Shown here: piece after piece, positions 1 through 9,711 of the stretch
Layout: the number at the start of each line of letters is the position of its first letter
Numbering within the stretch: position 1 is the stretch's first letter
NCBI GenBank assembly: GCA_018883805.1
Contig: JAHLFK010000057.1
Location: forward strand, 1 to 42,155
DNA: 42,155 bases
Reading direction: 5' to 3'
Source: Candidatus Limosilactobacillus merdavium
Lineage (GTDB): Bacteria; Bacillota; Bacilli; Lactobacillales; Lactobacillaceae
Notes under the pieces: model-generated
Database searches by the model: none
Seen by the model: only the letters and a program-made list of their open reading frames with translations
What the model was told of the DNA's origin: nothing
Position numbers and translations under genes: made by a program

Positions 1-715
1 GTCTACTTTAGTCAGCAACAAGAGTTGACTAACAATTTAATTATATCAGAAGCTCATTATCAATGTCAAGAACAAATTTGAAGAATTTTCAAATTGATTG
101 ATGAAGCATCGCTCATAAGCAACTTTTATAAGATATCATGTTGTGATTAGTATGTCAAGAATATTTTCTTAATCATATTAATCTGAGATGAATTGCTCAT
201 CCCCTTGACAACGTTAACTACTATACAGGCAACGCTTAGATAAGTCAACGCTTATTTAAGAAAAAATCATATATTTTTACAAACACGAATGATAAATTAA
301 TCCTTGCTCAAATTGTTTTTAATTAATAGCTATTATCTCCTATTAGCATTAATTATGTTTAGAAAGTTCGCATCCTAAAATGATTAACTAAATCATCAAT
401 GAGTGGAAGAAAATAAGTGCTAAATAATCTACCATCTACCAATCTCACACATAATGATGCTCCACCCCATTCTTTCTTCTAATACCATTAGCTTTTGCTA
501 CTACTAATTATAAAGTGAGAACAAACTCGTCCTTTTAGTATTTTGATTATAGTGCAGTAGCCGTCCTATCTCTCACTTTATCAAGCAAAACAGTATCTGG
601 AGATTCGATAGCAATATTTACCATTGCTAACTGCATCCTTATCACTGTTACTCTCATTGAAACCAATTTTGATTAATATACTTTCTTACCAATTTTGTAC
701 CGATGTCGATCACAA
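1..715. other. Non-coding stretch, no convincing gene
   Basis: No open frame with a ribosome binding site and recognisable protein was found on either strand; stops are dense in all frames. Two inverted repeats stand out: a short one at 10-30 (AGTCAGCAAC / GTTGACT, one bulge) that lacks a T-run, and perfect 10-base arms TAAAGTGAGA / TCTCACTTTA at 511-520 and 571-580. A 29-codon minus-strand frame at 547-636 has no proper ribosome binding site. The stretch may be a decayed intergenic region. Confidence 0.6.
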
Positions 716-758
716 ATAAAAGCAAGACAAGGTCAATTCCTTATCTCGCTTTTATTGT
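716..758 (-). terminator. Intrinsic terminator of carAB
   Basis: Just past the carB stop, the minus strand forms a stem of about 14 pairs (AAAGCGAGATAAGG with CCTTGTCTTGCTTT, two G-U pairs) around a 6-base loop, followed by a T-rich tail. Confidence 0.85.
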
Positions 759-760
759 CG

Positions 761-3700
761 TTATTTAATTGTAGCTGTCTCTAGTGATTGTCCTTCTTTA
801 ACATGTAAGAGAGCATTAACGGTATCAAGAGAAGTCATCAATGGAACATTTTGGGCAATTGCATTTTGCCGAATTCGGAAGCCGAGTGAATCTTGTTCAT
901 AATCATGACGCATTGTATTAATGACGAGATCAACTTGGCCTTCTCTTAGTAACTGACTTAATTCTTCAATATCATTTACTTCTTTATTAACGTGAATTCC
1001 ATTATTTTTAAATACTGTTGCAGTTTGTGGAGTAGTCAGAATTTGATCACCAATATCGGCAAAGCGCTTAGCAAATGGGAGAACATCTTCCTCATCGCCA
1101 TCCTCGATTGTAAAAAGCACCTTCCCATAATTTGGTAATTGAATGTGGGCACCAGTGAATGCTTTATAAAGAGCTTTAGCATAAGTAGTATCTGATCCCA
1201 TTACTTCTCCCGTTGATTTCATTTCGGGACTAAGGTATGAATCAACACCTGCTAGTTTATTAAAACTAAACACAGGCGCCTTTACATGAATGGTTTGCGG
1301 CTCTGCATAAAGGCCATTTTTGAAACCTTGTGTATTTAACGATTGACCAAGGATAACTTTGGTAGCGACTTGGGCCATTTCAATTCCAGTGATTTTACTG
1401 AGAAATGGAACAGTTCGGCTTGCCCGAGGATTAACTTCAAGAATATAAACTTCACGATTATGGATAATAAATTGAATATTCATAATTCCAATACATTTCA
1501 GTGCCACCGCTAGTTTCTCTGTCGCAGTCACAATTTGTTGTTTTATCTGATCGTCAAAATGTTGTGGTGGGTAAACAGCCATTGAATCACCGGAATGAAC
1601 TCCTGCATGTTCGATATGTTCCATAATTCCTGGAATAAGAACATTTGTACCATCACAAATGGCATCAACTTCACATTCGCGACCTTCAAGATAAGCATCA
1701 ATCAAAATTGGGTGATCAGCTGTAACTGACGCATTTTGTTGAAGGTACTGTAACAATTCGTCTTGATTATAAACAATTTCCATCGCTTTTCCGCCGAGAA
1801 CATAACTTGGTCGAACAAGAACTGGATAACCGATTTTTTCTGCCGCCTTGATTACAGCTGAATGAGTAGTAGCAGTTAAGCCAACCGGTTGTTTAAGATC
1901 AAGCTCCTTAATAACACGGTCAAACAGTTCACGATCTTCAGCTGCATCGAGATCTTCGACAGTAGTGCCAAGAATCTTAACTCCATTTTTAGCAAGACCC
2001 GCAGCTAAGTTAATCGCGGTTTGTCCACCAAACTGAACGATGACGCCTTCCGGTTGCTCAAGATCAATCACGTTTAATACATCTTCTAATGTGAGTGGCT
2101 CAAAGTAAAGTTTATCCGAAACTGAAAAATCAGTCGAAACAGTCTCAGGGTTGGAATTAATAACAATTGCCTCGTAACCGGCACGTTGAATGGCCTTAAC
2201 GCTATGAACAGTCGCATAGTCAAATTCAACTCCCTGTCCAATTCGAATTGGTCCTGATCCAAGGACGAGAATCGACGGCTTCTTTGTACGTTGACTTTCA
2301 TTTTCATGATCGTACGAACTATAGAAATAAGGTGTAGTAGAAGCAAATTCAGCCGCACAAGTATCAATCATTTTATAAACTGGAAAGATCTTATTTTGTT
2401 TTCTGAATGCGCGAACTTTTTGAGGAGCTGTCTTCCACAGACGAGCAATTGTCGGATCACTAAAGCCGAATTTTTTAGCAGTTGTTAACATTTCAATGTT
2501 AAAAGGTGTATTGCTAATTTCTCCTTCAAGTTCAATAAGGTGTTTTACAACGTCGAGAAAGTATAGGGAAATTTGGGTTAAATTATGAACTTGCTGAAGT
2601 GAATATCCGCGACGAAAAGCTTCTGCTATATAAAACAGACGATCGTCTTCGGGAAAACGTAGCTTGTTTTCAAGATCATTTGCAGAAGATTGGTGCGCTG
2701 TTGGAGAAAAGAGATCTTTTTCATCAATTTCGAGTGAACGAACAGCTTTATGTAAAGCCTCTTCTGCAGTCCGACCGATTGCCATTACTTCTCCGGTAGC
2801 TTTCATTTGGCTACCAAGATGACGATCAGCTTGAGCAAATTTATCAAATGGCCAGCGTGGAATTTTGCAAACAACATAATCTAAAGCTGGTTCAAATTCT
2901 GCAAATGTGGTCTTCGTTACGGGATTCTTGATTTCATCAAGAGTAAGACCCACAGCGATTTTAGCTGCCATTTTAGCAATTGGATATCCGGTTGCCTTTG
3001 ATGCTAGTGCAGATGAACGTGATACCCGGGGATTAACTTCGATAACATTATAGTGGTAACTATTAGGATCGAGAGCTAGTTGGACGTTACAACCACCTTC
3101 AATTTTAAGGGCGCGAATGAGCTTAAGGGCGCAGTCACGCAACATTTGGTATTCACGGTCAGTTAATGTCTGATTAGGAGCAAATACAATTGAATCTCCG
3201 GTGTGAATGCCAACTGGATCAAAATTTTCCATACAGCAAACGACCATTACGTTATCAGCAGCATCCCTCATTACTTCAAATTCAATTTCCTTATAACCGG
3301 CAATTGATTTTTCAATTAGGCATTGAGTAACTGGTGATAATTCCAGTCCATTTTTAGCGATGGCAGTTAATTCAGTATCATTATGACAAATACCACCACC
3401 TGTTCCACCCATCGTAAAGGCAGGCCGAACAATTACGGGATAATCAATTTGATGGGCAAAATCAAGTGCCTCTTCAACTGTGTTAACGGTTTGCGATGCT
3501 GGCACAGGCTCGTTGAGTTTATTCATTAGTTCTTTAAACTTCTCCCGATCTTCCGCCTCATCGATTGATGCAAGTTTTGTCCCAAGTAATTCAATCCCGA
3601 GTTCATCTAAAATTCCCGTTTTAGATAAGGAAACTGCTAAATTCAGTCCAACTTGACCACCCAGTGTCGGCAAAATTGCATCGGGGTATTCTTGACGAAT

Positions 3701-3931
3701 GATTCGAGAAAGAGAATCAACAGTTAATGGTTCGATGTATACGTGATCGGCCACTTCATTGTCCGTCATGATTGTTGCTGGATTAGAGTTGACAAGAACC
3801 GTCTCATAGCCTTCTTCACGAAGGGCAAGACAAGCTTGAGTACCAGAATAGTCAAATTCAGCTGCTTGACCGATGATAATCGGACCTGACCCGATAACAA
3901 GGATCTTATGAATATCCGTTCTTTTAGGCAT
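761..3931 (-). CDS. carB: Carbamoyl-phosphate synthase large subunit
   Basis: This cytoplasmic enzyme makes carbamoyl phosphate from bicarbonate, ammonia passed from CarA, and two ATP, for pyrimidine and/or arginine synthesis. The protein of about 1056 residues has the family's duplicated architecture: two ATP-grasp halves, each opening with an IGSGPI or LGSGPI glycine-rich motif, then a C-terminal MGS-like allosteric domain that includes NTMRHD. The start is placed at the ATG of [10 protein letters not shown], which AAGGAGG precedes by 9 bases; a longer frame from a TTG at 3958 has no such support. The first 8 bases overlap the end of carA, so the two are translationally coupled. The PyrR attenuator upstream of carA argues for pyrimidine control. 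A terminator follows directly. Confidence 0.97.
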   Translation of the reverse strand: MPKRTDIHKILVIGSGPIIIGQAAEFDYSGTQACLALREEGYETVLVNSNPATIMTDNEVADHVYIEPLTVDSLSRIIRQEYPDAILPTLGGQVGLNLAVSLSKTGILDELGIELLGTKLASIDEAEDREKFKELMNKLNEPVPASQTVNTVEEALDFAHQIDYPVIVRPAFTMGGTGGGICHNDTELTAIAKNGLELSPVTQCLIEKSIAGYKEIEFEVMRDAADNVMVVCCMENFDPVGIHTGDSIVFAPNQTLTDREYQMLRDCALKLIRALKIEGGCNVQLALDPNSYHYNVIEVNPRVSRSSALASKATGYPIAKMAAKIAVGLTLDEIKNPVTKTTFAEFEPALDYVVCKIPRWPFDKFAQADRHLGSQMKATGEVMAIGRTAEEALHKAVRSLEIDEKDLFSPTAHQSSANDLENKLRFPEDDRLFYIAEAFRRGYSLQQVHNLTQISLYFLDVVKHLIELEGEISNTPFNIEMLTTAKKFGFSDPTIARLWKTAPQKVRAFRKQNKIFPVYKMIDTCAAEFASTTPYFYSSYDHENESQRTKKPSILVLGSGPIRIGQGVEFDYATVHSVKAIQRAGYEAIVINSNPETVSTDFSVSDKLYFEPLTLEDVLNVIDLEQPEGVIVQFGGQTAINLAAGLAKNGVKILGTTVEDLDAAEDRELFDRVIKELDLKQPVGLTATTHSAVIKAAEKIGYPVLVRPSYVLGGKAMEIVYNQDELLQYLQQNASVTADHPILIDAYLEGRECEVDAICDGTNVLIPGIMEHIEHAGVHSGDSMAVYPPQHFDDQIKQQIVTATEKLAVALKCIGIMNIQFIIHNREVYILEVNPRASRTVPFLSKITGIEMAQVATKVILGQSLNTQGFKNGLYAEPQTIHVKAPVFSFNKLAGVDSYLSPEMKSTGEVMGSDTTYAKALYKAFTGAHIQLPNYGKVLFTIEDGDEEDVLPFAKRFADIGDQILTTPQTATVFKNNGIHVNKEVNDIEELSQLLREGQVDLVINTMRHDYEQDSLGFRIRQNAIAQNVPLMTSLDTVNALLHVKEGQSLETATIK

Positions 3932-5012
3932 AAGTGAGGGCCTCCTTATTTTTGTCAATCATTGTCATAAACTTATCAAATAGTTGTTCAGCATCATGCG
4001 GGCCAGGTGCAGCATCTGGGTGGAACTGAACGGAGAAAGCCGGGTACTTAGAATGTTGAAGGCCTTCGATTGTTCCATCATTGACTTCAATATGGGTAAC
4101 CTGTAAGTCAGTGTTCTTAATTGAGTCTGGATCCACAGCAAAACCGTGATTTTGTGATGTGAAGGCAATATTACCTGTTTTAAGATTACGGACAGGGTGA
4201 TTGAAGCCACGATGACCGAATTTCATTTTATAAGTTTTAGCACCATTAGCTAGGGCAAAAATTTGATGTCCCATGCAAATGCCAAAGATCGGGACATGCT
4301 TTTCTAATTCAGCAACTGTCTCAGCCGCTGATGTCATGTCTAGTGGATCACCAGGACCGTTAGAAAGAAGAACACCATCAGGATTTAGGTTTAGCACTTC
4401 GCTAACCGAAGCATGGTAAGGAAGGACAATAATATTACAGTTCCGCTTATTTAATTCACGGAGAATGCTGTTTTTCATTCCAAAATCAATCACTACGATA
4501 TTCCGTTTCACTCCAGGATTGGCATACGCTGTAGAGGTAGATACCTTACTAATAATGTTATGTGTTGGATTAGTATGTTGGAGCTGGTGAACAGTTTCAT
4601 TAAGATTATCAACGTTATCGGTCATCATTCCACGTAAAGTTCCATGTTCTCGTAGCTTACGAACTAGTTCACGTGTATCAATCCCTTGAAGGCCAGGGAT
4701 TTGATACTTAGTTAAAAAGTCAGGAAGTGATTCGGTCATTCGCCAGTTTTCAGGGACACGAGCAAGGCGGTGGCAAATAACGCCCTTAATTTGGGGATGT
4801 AAGGTTTCGTTATCTTCGCTATTAATGCCATAATTGCCAATTAGCGGATTTGTAAAAACAAGAATCTGATTGGCAAATGATTGATCGGTAATTGCTTCTT
4901 GGTAGCCAACCATTCCGGTCGTAAAAACAACCTCACCTAAAGTGATTTGGGATGCTCCAAAGCCTTCACCGTTATAAACAGTACCGTCTTCAAGAATTAA
5001 ATATCGTTTCAT
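3924..5012 (-). CDS. carA: Carbamoyl-phosphate synthase small (glutaminase) subunit
   Basis: CarA hydrolyses glutamine and channels ammonia to CarB. The 362-residue protein has the CPSase small-chain N domain and a class I glutamine amidotransferase domain with nucleophile Cys246 in GICMGH and His331 in the C-terminal motif. That motif reads HPD (331-333), where the family normally has HPE, so the third triad residue is Asp instead of Glu; the GAT codon is clear. The start is the ATG at 5012: AAAGGG lies 8 bases upstream, whereas a GTG at 5021 would abut that site directly. carB follows with an 8-base overlap. The leader of about 200 bases carries a PyrR-type hairpin and a terminator. Confidence 0.96.
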   Translation of the reverse strand: MKRYLILEDGTVYNGEGFGASQITLGEVVFTTGMVGYQEAITDQSFANQILVFTNPLIGNYGINSEDNETLHPQIKGVICHRLARVPENWRMTESLPDFLTKYQIPGLQGIDTRELVRKLREHGTLRGMMTDNVDNLNETVHQLQHTNPTHNIISKVSTSTAYANPGVKRNIVVIDFGMKNSILRELNKRNCNIIVLPYHASVSEVLNLNPDGVLLSNGPGDPLDMTSAAETVAELEKHVPIFGICMGHQIFALANGAKTYKMKFGHRGFNHPVRNLKTGNIAFTSQNHGFAVDPDSIKNTDLQVTHIEVNDGTIEGLQHSKYPAFSVQFHPDAAPGPHDAEQLFDKFMTMIDKNKEALTYA

Positions 5013-5081
5013 AAGGTTCACCCTTTCTTACAAAACCCTTCGACTGATTACATAAACTAGTTGTGCATTGTAAAAGTTTAA

Positions 5082-5119
5082 TAAAAAACGCTTAATCCAT
5101 TGATAATGGTCTTAAGCGT
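5082..5119 (-). terminator. Attenuator terminator in carAB leader
   Basis: The minus-strand leader forms ACGCTTAA..CCATT paired with AATGG..TTAAGCGT around a 3-base loop and ends in six T. It lies between the PyrR-type hairpin and carA, so it is read as the conditional terminator of a PyrR attenuator. Its 5' strand contains AAGACC, which can pair with GGTCT at the 3' edge of the PyrR hairpin to form an antiterminator. Confidence 0.88.
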
Positions 5120-5168
5120 ATACAAAAAATTGAATATATATGTAATTCAATATCAGTAATACAACACA

Positions 5169-5203
5169 GACCTTGTCAGCCTCACCGGACCAAATTAAAG
5201 GAT
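5169..5203 (-). promoter_or_regulatory. PyrR-binding anti-antiterminator hairpin (carAB)
   Basis: The minus strand reads GGTCCGGTGAGGCT, 13 of 14 positions of the known PyrR RNA consensus ARUCCNGNGAGGYU. It is flanked by CCTTTAAT and AAGG, which pair as the lower stem as in Bacillus pyr leaders. When PyrR and UMP/UTP stabilise this hairpin, the downstream terminator should form. That mechanism is known for the family; use here is inferred from sequence and position. Confidence 0.88.
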
Positions 5204-5216
5204 TGCGGTTGATAAT

Positions 5217-5245
5217 AAATTACTTTATGTTTATGTGATTGTCAA
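5217..5245 (-). promoter_or_regulatory. Probable carAB promoter
   Basis: A perfect -35 TTGACA (5240-5245) is followed after 17 bases by a weak -10 TAATTT (5217-5222). Transcription would start near 5210, just upstream of the PyrR hairpin. Confidence 0.6.
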
Positions 5246-5395
5246 GCCTATATTAGATTTTTATACAAAAATATGCTTATTTTAATCAAAATGATGCATA
5301 AAGACTTTTGATTACCAATATTCACATTATTTAAAATAAACAATCTAGTGAACAAAAAAGAGTTATGAACTTCAGGTTAAACCTAAGCACCATAG

Positions 5396-5433
5396 AATAA
5401 GAAAGGTCGAGTTAATTCCCGACCTTTCTTATT
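5396..5433 (-). terminator. Terminator of the truncated serA
   Basis: AATAAGAAAGGTCG pairs perfectly with CGACCTTTCTTATT around a 10-base loop. The serA stop codon lies inside the stem. The element has survived although the gene is broken. Confidence 0.75.
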
Positions 5434-5606
5434 CTTTCGTAATCAATCGAACACGTCCAACAGCTGGAACAGCCGTTAATTTCTGAACAACTTGATCTGC
5501 CTGTTCTGCAGTAAGGTCACTAACATCCACTATCGTATAAGCAAAATCATCGCGAGAACGGTTAACAAGATTTTCGATATTCAATCCAACTTGTGCAATT
5601 GCTAAC
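5429..5606 (-). pseudogene. serA: 3' fragment of D-3-phosphoglycerate dehydrogenase (serA)
   Basis: The last 58 or so codons of a SerA-type phosphoglycerate dehydrogenase remain: the C-terminal ACT-like segment with GLNIENLVNRSRDDFAYTIV and a terminal GRVRLITKE. The catalytic and NAD-binding domains are absent. The frame loses recognisable sequence at about 5605, exactly where a plus-strand phosphatase fragment begins, so the loss looks like one deletion that removed the 5' parts of two divergent genes. SerA catalyses the first step of serine synthesis; this copy cannot be functional. Whether another copy exists elsewhere cannot be seen. The assignment rests on recognising the C-terminal motif. 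Confidence 0.75.
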
Positions 5607-5861
5607 GGAGAAACATTCCAGCATGTTCAGCAACGAGTTCAGGACTTTATTAATGAAATCACTCAAAAACATCCTAATGATCGAATCGTGGTTGTTACCC
5701 ACGGCTTCACTGTCCGCTCATTTGCCGCTAACACCGTTAACATTAATGGCCTTGAAATTCTAGAACCAGATAACTGCAGTGTTACCAAGATTGTTGTTGA
5801 CGCTCAAACACATGAACAACACCTTATCTACTATAATCGGATCGTTGATAACCAATTCTAG
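5607..5861 (+). pseudogene. 3' fragment of a histidine phosphatase (phosphoglycerate mutase family)
   Basis: The last 84 codons of a GpmB-like histidine phosphatase remain. The fragment starts with GETFQHV, the region around the conserved Glu, and keeps VVVTHGFTVRSF with the second catalytic His. The N-terminal half with the RHG motif that carries the phosphorylated His is missing, and there is no start codon or ribosome binding site. It is joined head to head with the serA fragment on the other strand. Family members act on small phosphorylated metabolites, and one acting near serine synthesis could be a phosphoserine phosphatase, but that is a guess from position. Its terminator is intact at 5878-5920. 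Confidence 0.72.
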
Positions 5862-5877
5862 ATTAATGCAAAAAAAA

Positions 5878-5920
5878 TAAAGGCTTCGATTCCCAAATAG
5901 AGAATCGAAACCTTTTGTTT
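5878..5920 (+). terminator. Terminator after the phosphatase fragment
   Basis: AAAGG.TTCGATTC pairs with GAATCGAA.CCTTT around an 8-base loop, followed by TTTTGTTTAT. Confidence 0.75.
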
Positions 5921-5921
5921 A

Positions 5922-5973
5922 TACCAGCTTTTTACCAGCTTAACTGATTTAAATTTGGTGTATTTTTGGTGTA
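5922..5973. repeat. Two pairs of 9-base direct repeats with 11-base period
   Basis: TACCAGCTT occurs at 5922 and 5933, and TTTGGTGTA at 5954 and 5965. Both pairs have an 11-base period, about one helical turn, and the pairs are 32 bases apart. They lie between the deletion scar and the 3' end of lysS. Such spacing resembles protein-binding direct repeats, but no partner gene is present. The rest of 5974-6066 shows nothing clear, and no strong terminator for lysS is evident. Confidence 0.5.
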
Positions 5974-6066
5974 CACACACCATAGTTACTAACTTTTTAA
6001 AAGCTAATAGCTAAATTAATCAAAATTCACGAAGTCGCTTAAAAGCCGTCATATCAAGCTCTCAGC

Positions 6067-7593
6067 TTACTTCTTGTTTTTCTTCTTGCCCTTCTTGCTG
6101 TCCTTAGTTTCCTTTTCTGGACGCATTGTTGGGAAGAGAATAACGTCACGAATAGACTTAGCATCAGTTAAGAGCATTACTAACCGATCGATACCAATTC
6201 CAAGTCCACCTGTAGGAGGCATCCCGTATTCAAGAGCTTCTACATAGTCTAAGTCAACTGGTTCAGCTTCGTCATTACCGTTAGCCTTTTCCTTAGCTTG
6301 CATTTCAAACCGTTCCTTCTGGTCAATTGGATCATTCAATTCACTGAAGGCGTTAGCTAATTCACTACCATCAACGTACAATTCAAACCGATCTGTCATT
6401 TCAGGGTTTTCCTTGTTCCGCTTTGCTAATGGTGAGACTTCAACTGGGTATTCGTAAACAAAAGTTGGTTGGATCAAAGTATCTTCAACAAACTCTTCAA
6501 AGAAGGCATTCAAAATATGACCCTTAGTCCAGTAAGGCTTGTATTCAACTTTGTGTTCGTCTGCTAACTTCTTAGCATCATCATCAGTCATCGACTTGTC
6601 ACTAAAGTCAATTCCAGTCTTTTCCTTAACTGCATCAACCATAGTAACCCGCTTAAAGTCACCGCCAAGATCAATTTCATGACCCTGGTATGTAACCTTT
6701 CCATTATCAGAAACAACCTTAGCAGCTGCCTTAACGATTCCTTCAGTTTCATCCATAACATCACGGAAGTCAAAGTAGGCAGCATATGTTTCCATTGTTG
6801 TGAATTCAGGGTTGTGGTGTGGATCCATCCCTTCATTCCGGAAAATTCGACCAAGTTCGTAAACTCGTTCAAAGCCACCAACAATTAACCGCTTCAGGTA
6901 AAGTTCTGTAGCGATCCGCAGGTACATATCAATGTCCAATGCGTTGTGGTGAGTAATAAATGGCCGTGCATTAGCACCACCAGCTTGAGTGTTCAAAATT
7001 GGTGTTTCAACTTCTGTAAATCCATGTTCATCCATGTAACGACGAACAGCCTTAATAATAGCAGTCCGTTGGTGGAAACGCTTGAAACTCTCTGGATTAG
7101 AAATCAAGTCAAGGTAACGCTGACGATAAATAGTTTCAGGATCAGTAACCCCTTCCCACTTGTTTGGAAGTGGCCGTAAAGCCTTGGCTAAGAAAGTGAT
7201 CTTGTGCGCCCGAACAGTTAATTCGCCAGTATCAGTCTTGATGACATCCCCTTCAATTCCAAGGAAATCACCAATATCTGCACGCTTGAAAATATGGTAA
7301 GGTTCATCCCCAACCATGTCTTTCCGTGCATACACTTGGATCTTACCGGTCCGATCAACAAAGTCAGCAAAACCAGCTTTACCACTGCTCCGCTTTCTGG
7401 TCATCCGACCTGCAATGATTACTGTCTTGCCCATTTCATTCAATTCTTCTTTATCATATTGATCGAACTCATCGTGTAAATCTTGAGCTAAATGATCACG
7501 TTTGAAGCGACGACCAAATGGTTCAATTCCAGCTTCTTTAAGTTCATTCATCTTTTCGCGACGAACGCGCATTTGATCTAATTCTTGTGACAC
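6067..7593 (-). CDS. lysS: Lysyl-tRNA synthetase, class II
   Basis: This enzyme charges tRNA-Lys with lysine using ATP. The 508-residue protein has an N-terminal OB-fold anticodon-binding domain (about residues 60-165, with [14 protein letters not shown]) and the class II catalytic core: motif 2 with RIFRNEG followed by NPEFTTME, and motif 3 [10 protein letters not shown] near the C terminus. The tail is very lysine-rich (KKGKKKNKK). The start is a GTG preceded by GGAGG at 9 bases; the first ATG, at codon 8, lacks a site of its own. It lies 21 bases behind dusB, as in many lactobacilli and bacilli, and is probably co-transcribed with it from the promoter at 8692-8720. Confidence 0.97.
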   Translation of the reverse strand: MSQELDQMRVRREKMNELKEAGIEPFGRRFKRDHLAQDLHDEFDQYDKEELNEMGKTVIIAGRMTRKRSSGKAGFADFVDRTGKIQVYARKDMVGDEPYHIFKRADIGDFLGIEGDVIKTDTGELTVRAHKITFLAKALRPLPNKWEGVTDPETIYRQRYLDLISNPESFKRFHQRTAIIKAVRRYMDEHGFTEVETPILNTQAGGANARPFITHHNALDIDMYLRIATELYLKRLIVGGFERVYELGRIFRNEGMDPHHNPEFTTMETYAAYFDFRDVMDETEGIVKAAAKVVSDNGKVTYQGHEIDLGGDFKRVTMVDAVKEKTGIDFSDKSMTDDDAKKLADEHKVEYKPYWTKGHILNAFFEEFVEDTLIQPTFVYEYPVEVSPLAKRNKENPEMTDRFELYVDGSELANAFSELNDPIDQKERFEMQAKEKANGNDEAEPVDLDYVEALEYGMPPTGGLGIGIDRLVMLLTDAKSIRDVILFPTMRPEKETKDSKKGKKKNKK

Positions 7594-7614
7594 TTACTTT
7601 CTCCTCCTCTTGTT

Positions 7615-8625
7615 TTAAGCGTGTTTTCTTTGAGCCTTCTTTAATTCACGCTCTGCAGTTTGTTCAGCAAACCGATCAAAAATATCATTCATTTCCTGGC
7701 GAGTTTCTGCTTCAACCAAAGCAGCCTTAGTTCGTGCGGAACGAGGAATCCCTTTCAGGTAGTATGTAGAAAGTCCCCGGAATTCACGAACGCCTACATA
7801 TTCACCCTTAAGATCAATCAAACGGTTAAGGTGTTCCTTAGCCATCTTAATCTTTTGTTCTGGGGTTGCTTCCGGCAATAATTCACCAGTTTCTAGATAA
7901 TGTTCTGTCCGCTTTAACATCCATGGATTACCTAAAGCAGCACGACCGATCATTGCAGCAGTTGCCCCGGTCTCATCCAAAATCCGCTTAGCATCTTCAG
8001 GACTGCGAACATCACCATTAGCCATAAATGGAATAGACAAATGATCCGCTACCTCTTTTAGTATATTCCAATCGGCGTGTCCCGTATACATTTGTTTTCT
8101 CGTCCGTCCATGCATAGCGATTGCTGCAGCACCTGCTCGTTCAGCTGCCAATGCATTTTCAACGGCGTAAATATGCTTGTCATCCCAACCAGTCCGCATT
8201 TTTACGGTTACTGGCTTCTTAACAGCATCAGTAACGTAAGAAACCATTTCATAAACCTTGTTAGGATCAAGTAGCCACCGTGCTCCAGCATCTGTTTTGA
8301 CAACCTTATTTACTGGGCAACCCATGTTAATATCAATCACATCAGCCGCAGTATGTTCGTCAACGTATTTTGCTGCTTGTACCAACGTTTCCTTGGTTCC
8401 ACCAAAAATTTGGATTCCCATTGGGTGTTCGCTAGGATCAACATCCATCATGTTCAGTGTCTTTTTGTTATGATACATGATTCCCCTGTCGGAAATCATT
8501 TCACAAACAACATACCCAGCACCAAATTCTTTACAAATCACCCGAAAAGCAGAGTTAGTAACTCCAGCCATTGGAGCAACAACGACTTGATTAGCAATTT
8601 CGACATTTCCAATATGCCACTTCAT
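7615..8625 (-). CDS. dusB: tRNA-dihydrouridine synthase (DusB type)
   Basis: This FMN enzyme reduces specific uridines in tRNA to dihydrouridine with NADPH. The 336-residue TIM-barrel protein opens with the VVAPMAGVTNSAFR flavin-site motif, has the catalytic cysteine at about residue 103 in NMGCPVNK, and MHGRTRKQMYTG and MANGDVRSPEDA downstream. A GAGGTG site precedes the ATG. It is the first gene of a probable dusB-lysS unit, with a promoter visible in the gap to hslO. The exact uridines modified cannot be told from sequence; the DusB assignment follows from the dusB-lysS neighbourhood and overall motifs. Confidence 0.95.
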   Translation of the reverse strand: MKWHIGNVEIANQVVVAPMAGVTNSAFRVICKEFGAGYVVCEMISDRGIMYHNKKTLNMMDVDPSEHPMGIQIFGGTKETLVQAAKYVDEHTAADVIDINMGCPVNKVVKTDAGARWLLDPNKVYEMVSYVTDAVKKPVTVKMRTGWDDKHIYAVENALAAERAGAAAIAMHGRTRKQMYTGHADWNILKEVADHLSIPFMANGDVRSPEDAKRILDETGATAAMIGRAALGNPWMLKRTEHYLETGELLPEATPEQKIKMAKEHLNRLIDLKGEYVGVREFRGLSTYYLKGIPRSARTKAALVEAETRQEMNDIFDRFAEQTAERELKKAQRKHA

Positions 8626-8691
8626 CTTTTCACCTCATTATCAAAATTAATGTGAACTGCACTGGCCATTTCTTCGTTCAATAACCAAATT

Positions 8692-8720
8692 ATGATAGCA
8701 CATCATTAATTTTTCACCAA
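8692..8720 (-). promoter_or_regulatory. Probable dusB-lysS promoter
   Basis: An extended -10, TGcTATCAT (TATCAT at 8692-8697), lies 17 bases from a -35 TTGGTG (8715-8720), in the gap between hslO and dusB. Confidence 0.65.
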
Positions 8721-8730
8721 GTAAATTGGA

Positions 8731-9633
8731 TTATTCGGCATCCTTAGATCCCATTTGGGCATAAATATCTTTCAATTCCTGTTCGGTAAATTCATACTTT
8801 TTACCACAGAACTGGCAAACTGCTTCAGCATGGTGATCTTCATTAATCATCTTTTCCATATCTTTCTTGGAGATACTTGCCAGAGCATGGGCAAACCGTT
8901 CCTTTGAGCAATCACAACGATAAGCAACCGGCATTTGATCAAGGATCTTAAGTTGATCACCAAAGATTCGTTTCAAAATATCTTCTGGTGTATCGCCATC
9001 ACGGAGCATTTCTGAAACTAATGGTAAGTCCTTTAATGTCTTTTCCAATTTGCTAATTTCTTCATCGCTTGCTCCTGGAAGTACTTGAATCATAAATCCA
9101 CCAGCAACTTCAATTGATTCATCTGGATTAACAAATACTGAAAGACCAACAGCTGAAGGAATTTGCTCTGATTGGGCAAGGTAGTATGTAAAGTCATCGC
9201 CTAATTCACCAGATACTAAGTTAACTTGTCCCGTATATGGTGTCTTATCTCCAGGAGCCATTTTAGTAACTGACAAGGTTCCGTGTTTACCAACCGCACC
9301 GGATACATCAATTTTACCCTTAGCGTTTTCTGGCAAACTAACATGAGGATTACCCATATATCCCTTAACTGTTCCTTGTGCCGTTCCATCAGCAACAATA
9401 AATCCAACTGGGCCATCCCCTTGGATTTTAACTGTCATCCCAGCTTCACCCTGTAGCCCTGCAGTAGCAAGCAATAATGTCCCAATTAATGTTCGGCCAA
9501 GAGCTGCTGATGAAGCACTCCAAGTATCATGAATTTCATGAGCCTTTTCAACCAATTGACTGGCATTCACAGCATATGCGCGGAACTTGCCGTCCTTGCT
9601 AATACTCTTTACTAAATAATCCGTTGATTTCAT
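8731..9633 (-). CDS. hslO: Redox-regulated chaperone Hsp33
   Basis: Hsp33 is a cytoplasmic holdase that becomes active when its zinc-binding cysteines oxidise. The 300-residue protein has the N-terminal substrate-binding domain and the C-terminal redox switch with Cys240-x-Cys242 and Cys273-x-x-Cys276, the full four-cysteine set. The start is placed at the second ATG (9633): AAAGG lies 9 bases upstream, while the first ATG at 9642 abuts that site, and the family usually begins with a sequence like SDYLVK. It lies 78 bases behind ftsH, with the ftsH terminator between them and no clear promoter of its own, so read-through is likely. Control by heat or oxidative stress is not visible here. Confidence 0.95.
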   Translation of the reverse strand: MKSTDYLVKSISKDGKFRAYAVNASQLVEKAHEIHDTWSASSAALGRTLIGTLLLATAGLQGEAGMTVKIQGDGPVGFIVADGTAQGTVKGYMGNPHVSLPENAKGKIDVSGAVGKHGTLSVTKMAPGDKTPYTGQVNLVSGELGDDFTYYLAQSEQIPSAVGLSVFVNPDESIEVAGGFMIQVLPGASDEEISKLEKTLKDLPLVSEMLRDGDTPEDILKRIFGDQLKILDQMPVAYRCDCSKERFAHALASISKKDMEKMINEDHHAEAVCQFCGKKYEFTEQELKDIYAQMGSKDAE

Positions 9634-9653
9634 TTCTTTCATCCTTTCATCTC

Positions 9654-9702
9654 AAACAAAAAAACAGGAGGAAACCAATCACGATGGCATTCCTCCTGTT
9701 TC
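9654..9702 (-). terminator. Terminator after ftsH
   Basis: AAACAGGAGGAA pairs with TTCCTCCTGTTT around a 16-base loop, followed on the minus strand by seven T. It lies between ftsH and hslO. Confidence 0.88.
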
Positions 9703-9711
9703 TCATTCTAT

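Noticed and set aside
547..636. 29-codon minus-strand frame in the non-coding end
   Set aside because: There is no proper ribosome binding site spacing, promoter or recognisable protein.
3932..3958. TTG start for carB nine codons upstream
   Set aside because: AAGGAGG is correctly spaced only for the ATG at 3931, and the family begins at MPKR.
5610..5645. Apparent frameshift with further serA-like sequence upstream of the scar
   Set aside because: The residues VAEHAGM read on the minus strand are just the complement of the phosphatase GETFQHVQQRV segment; a clean junction at about 5605 explains the data better.
5862..5990. Open minus-strand frame starting MVCVHQKYTK, perhaps the end of an integrase
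   Set aside because: It runs through a terminator hairpin, has no ribosome binding site and no recognisable recombinase motif; the direct repeats were kept as a separate observation.
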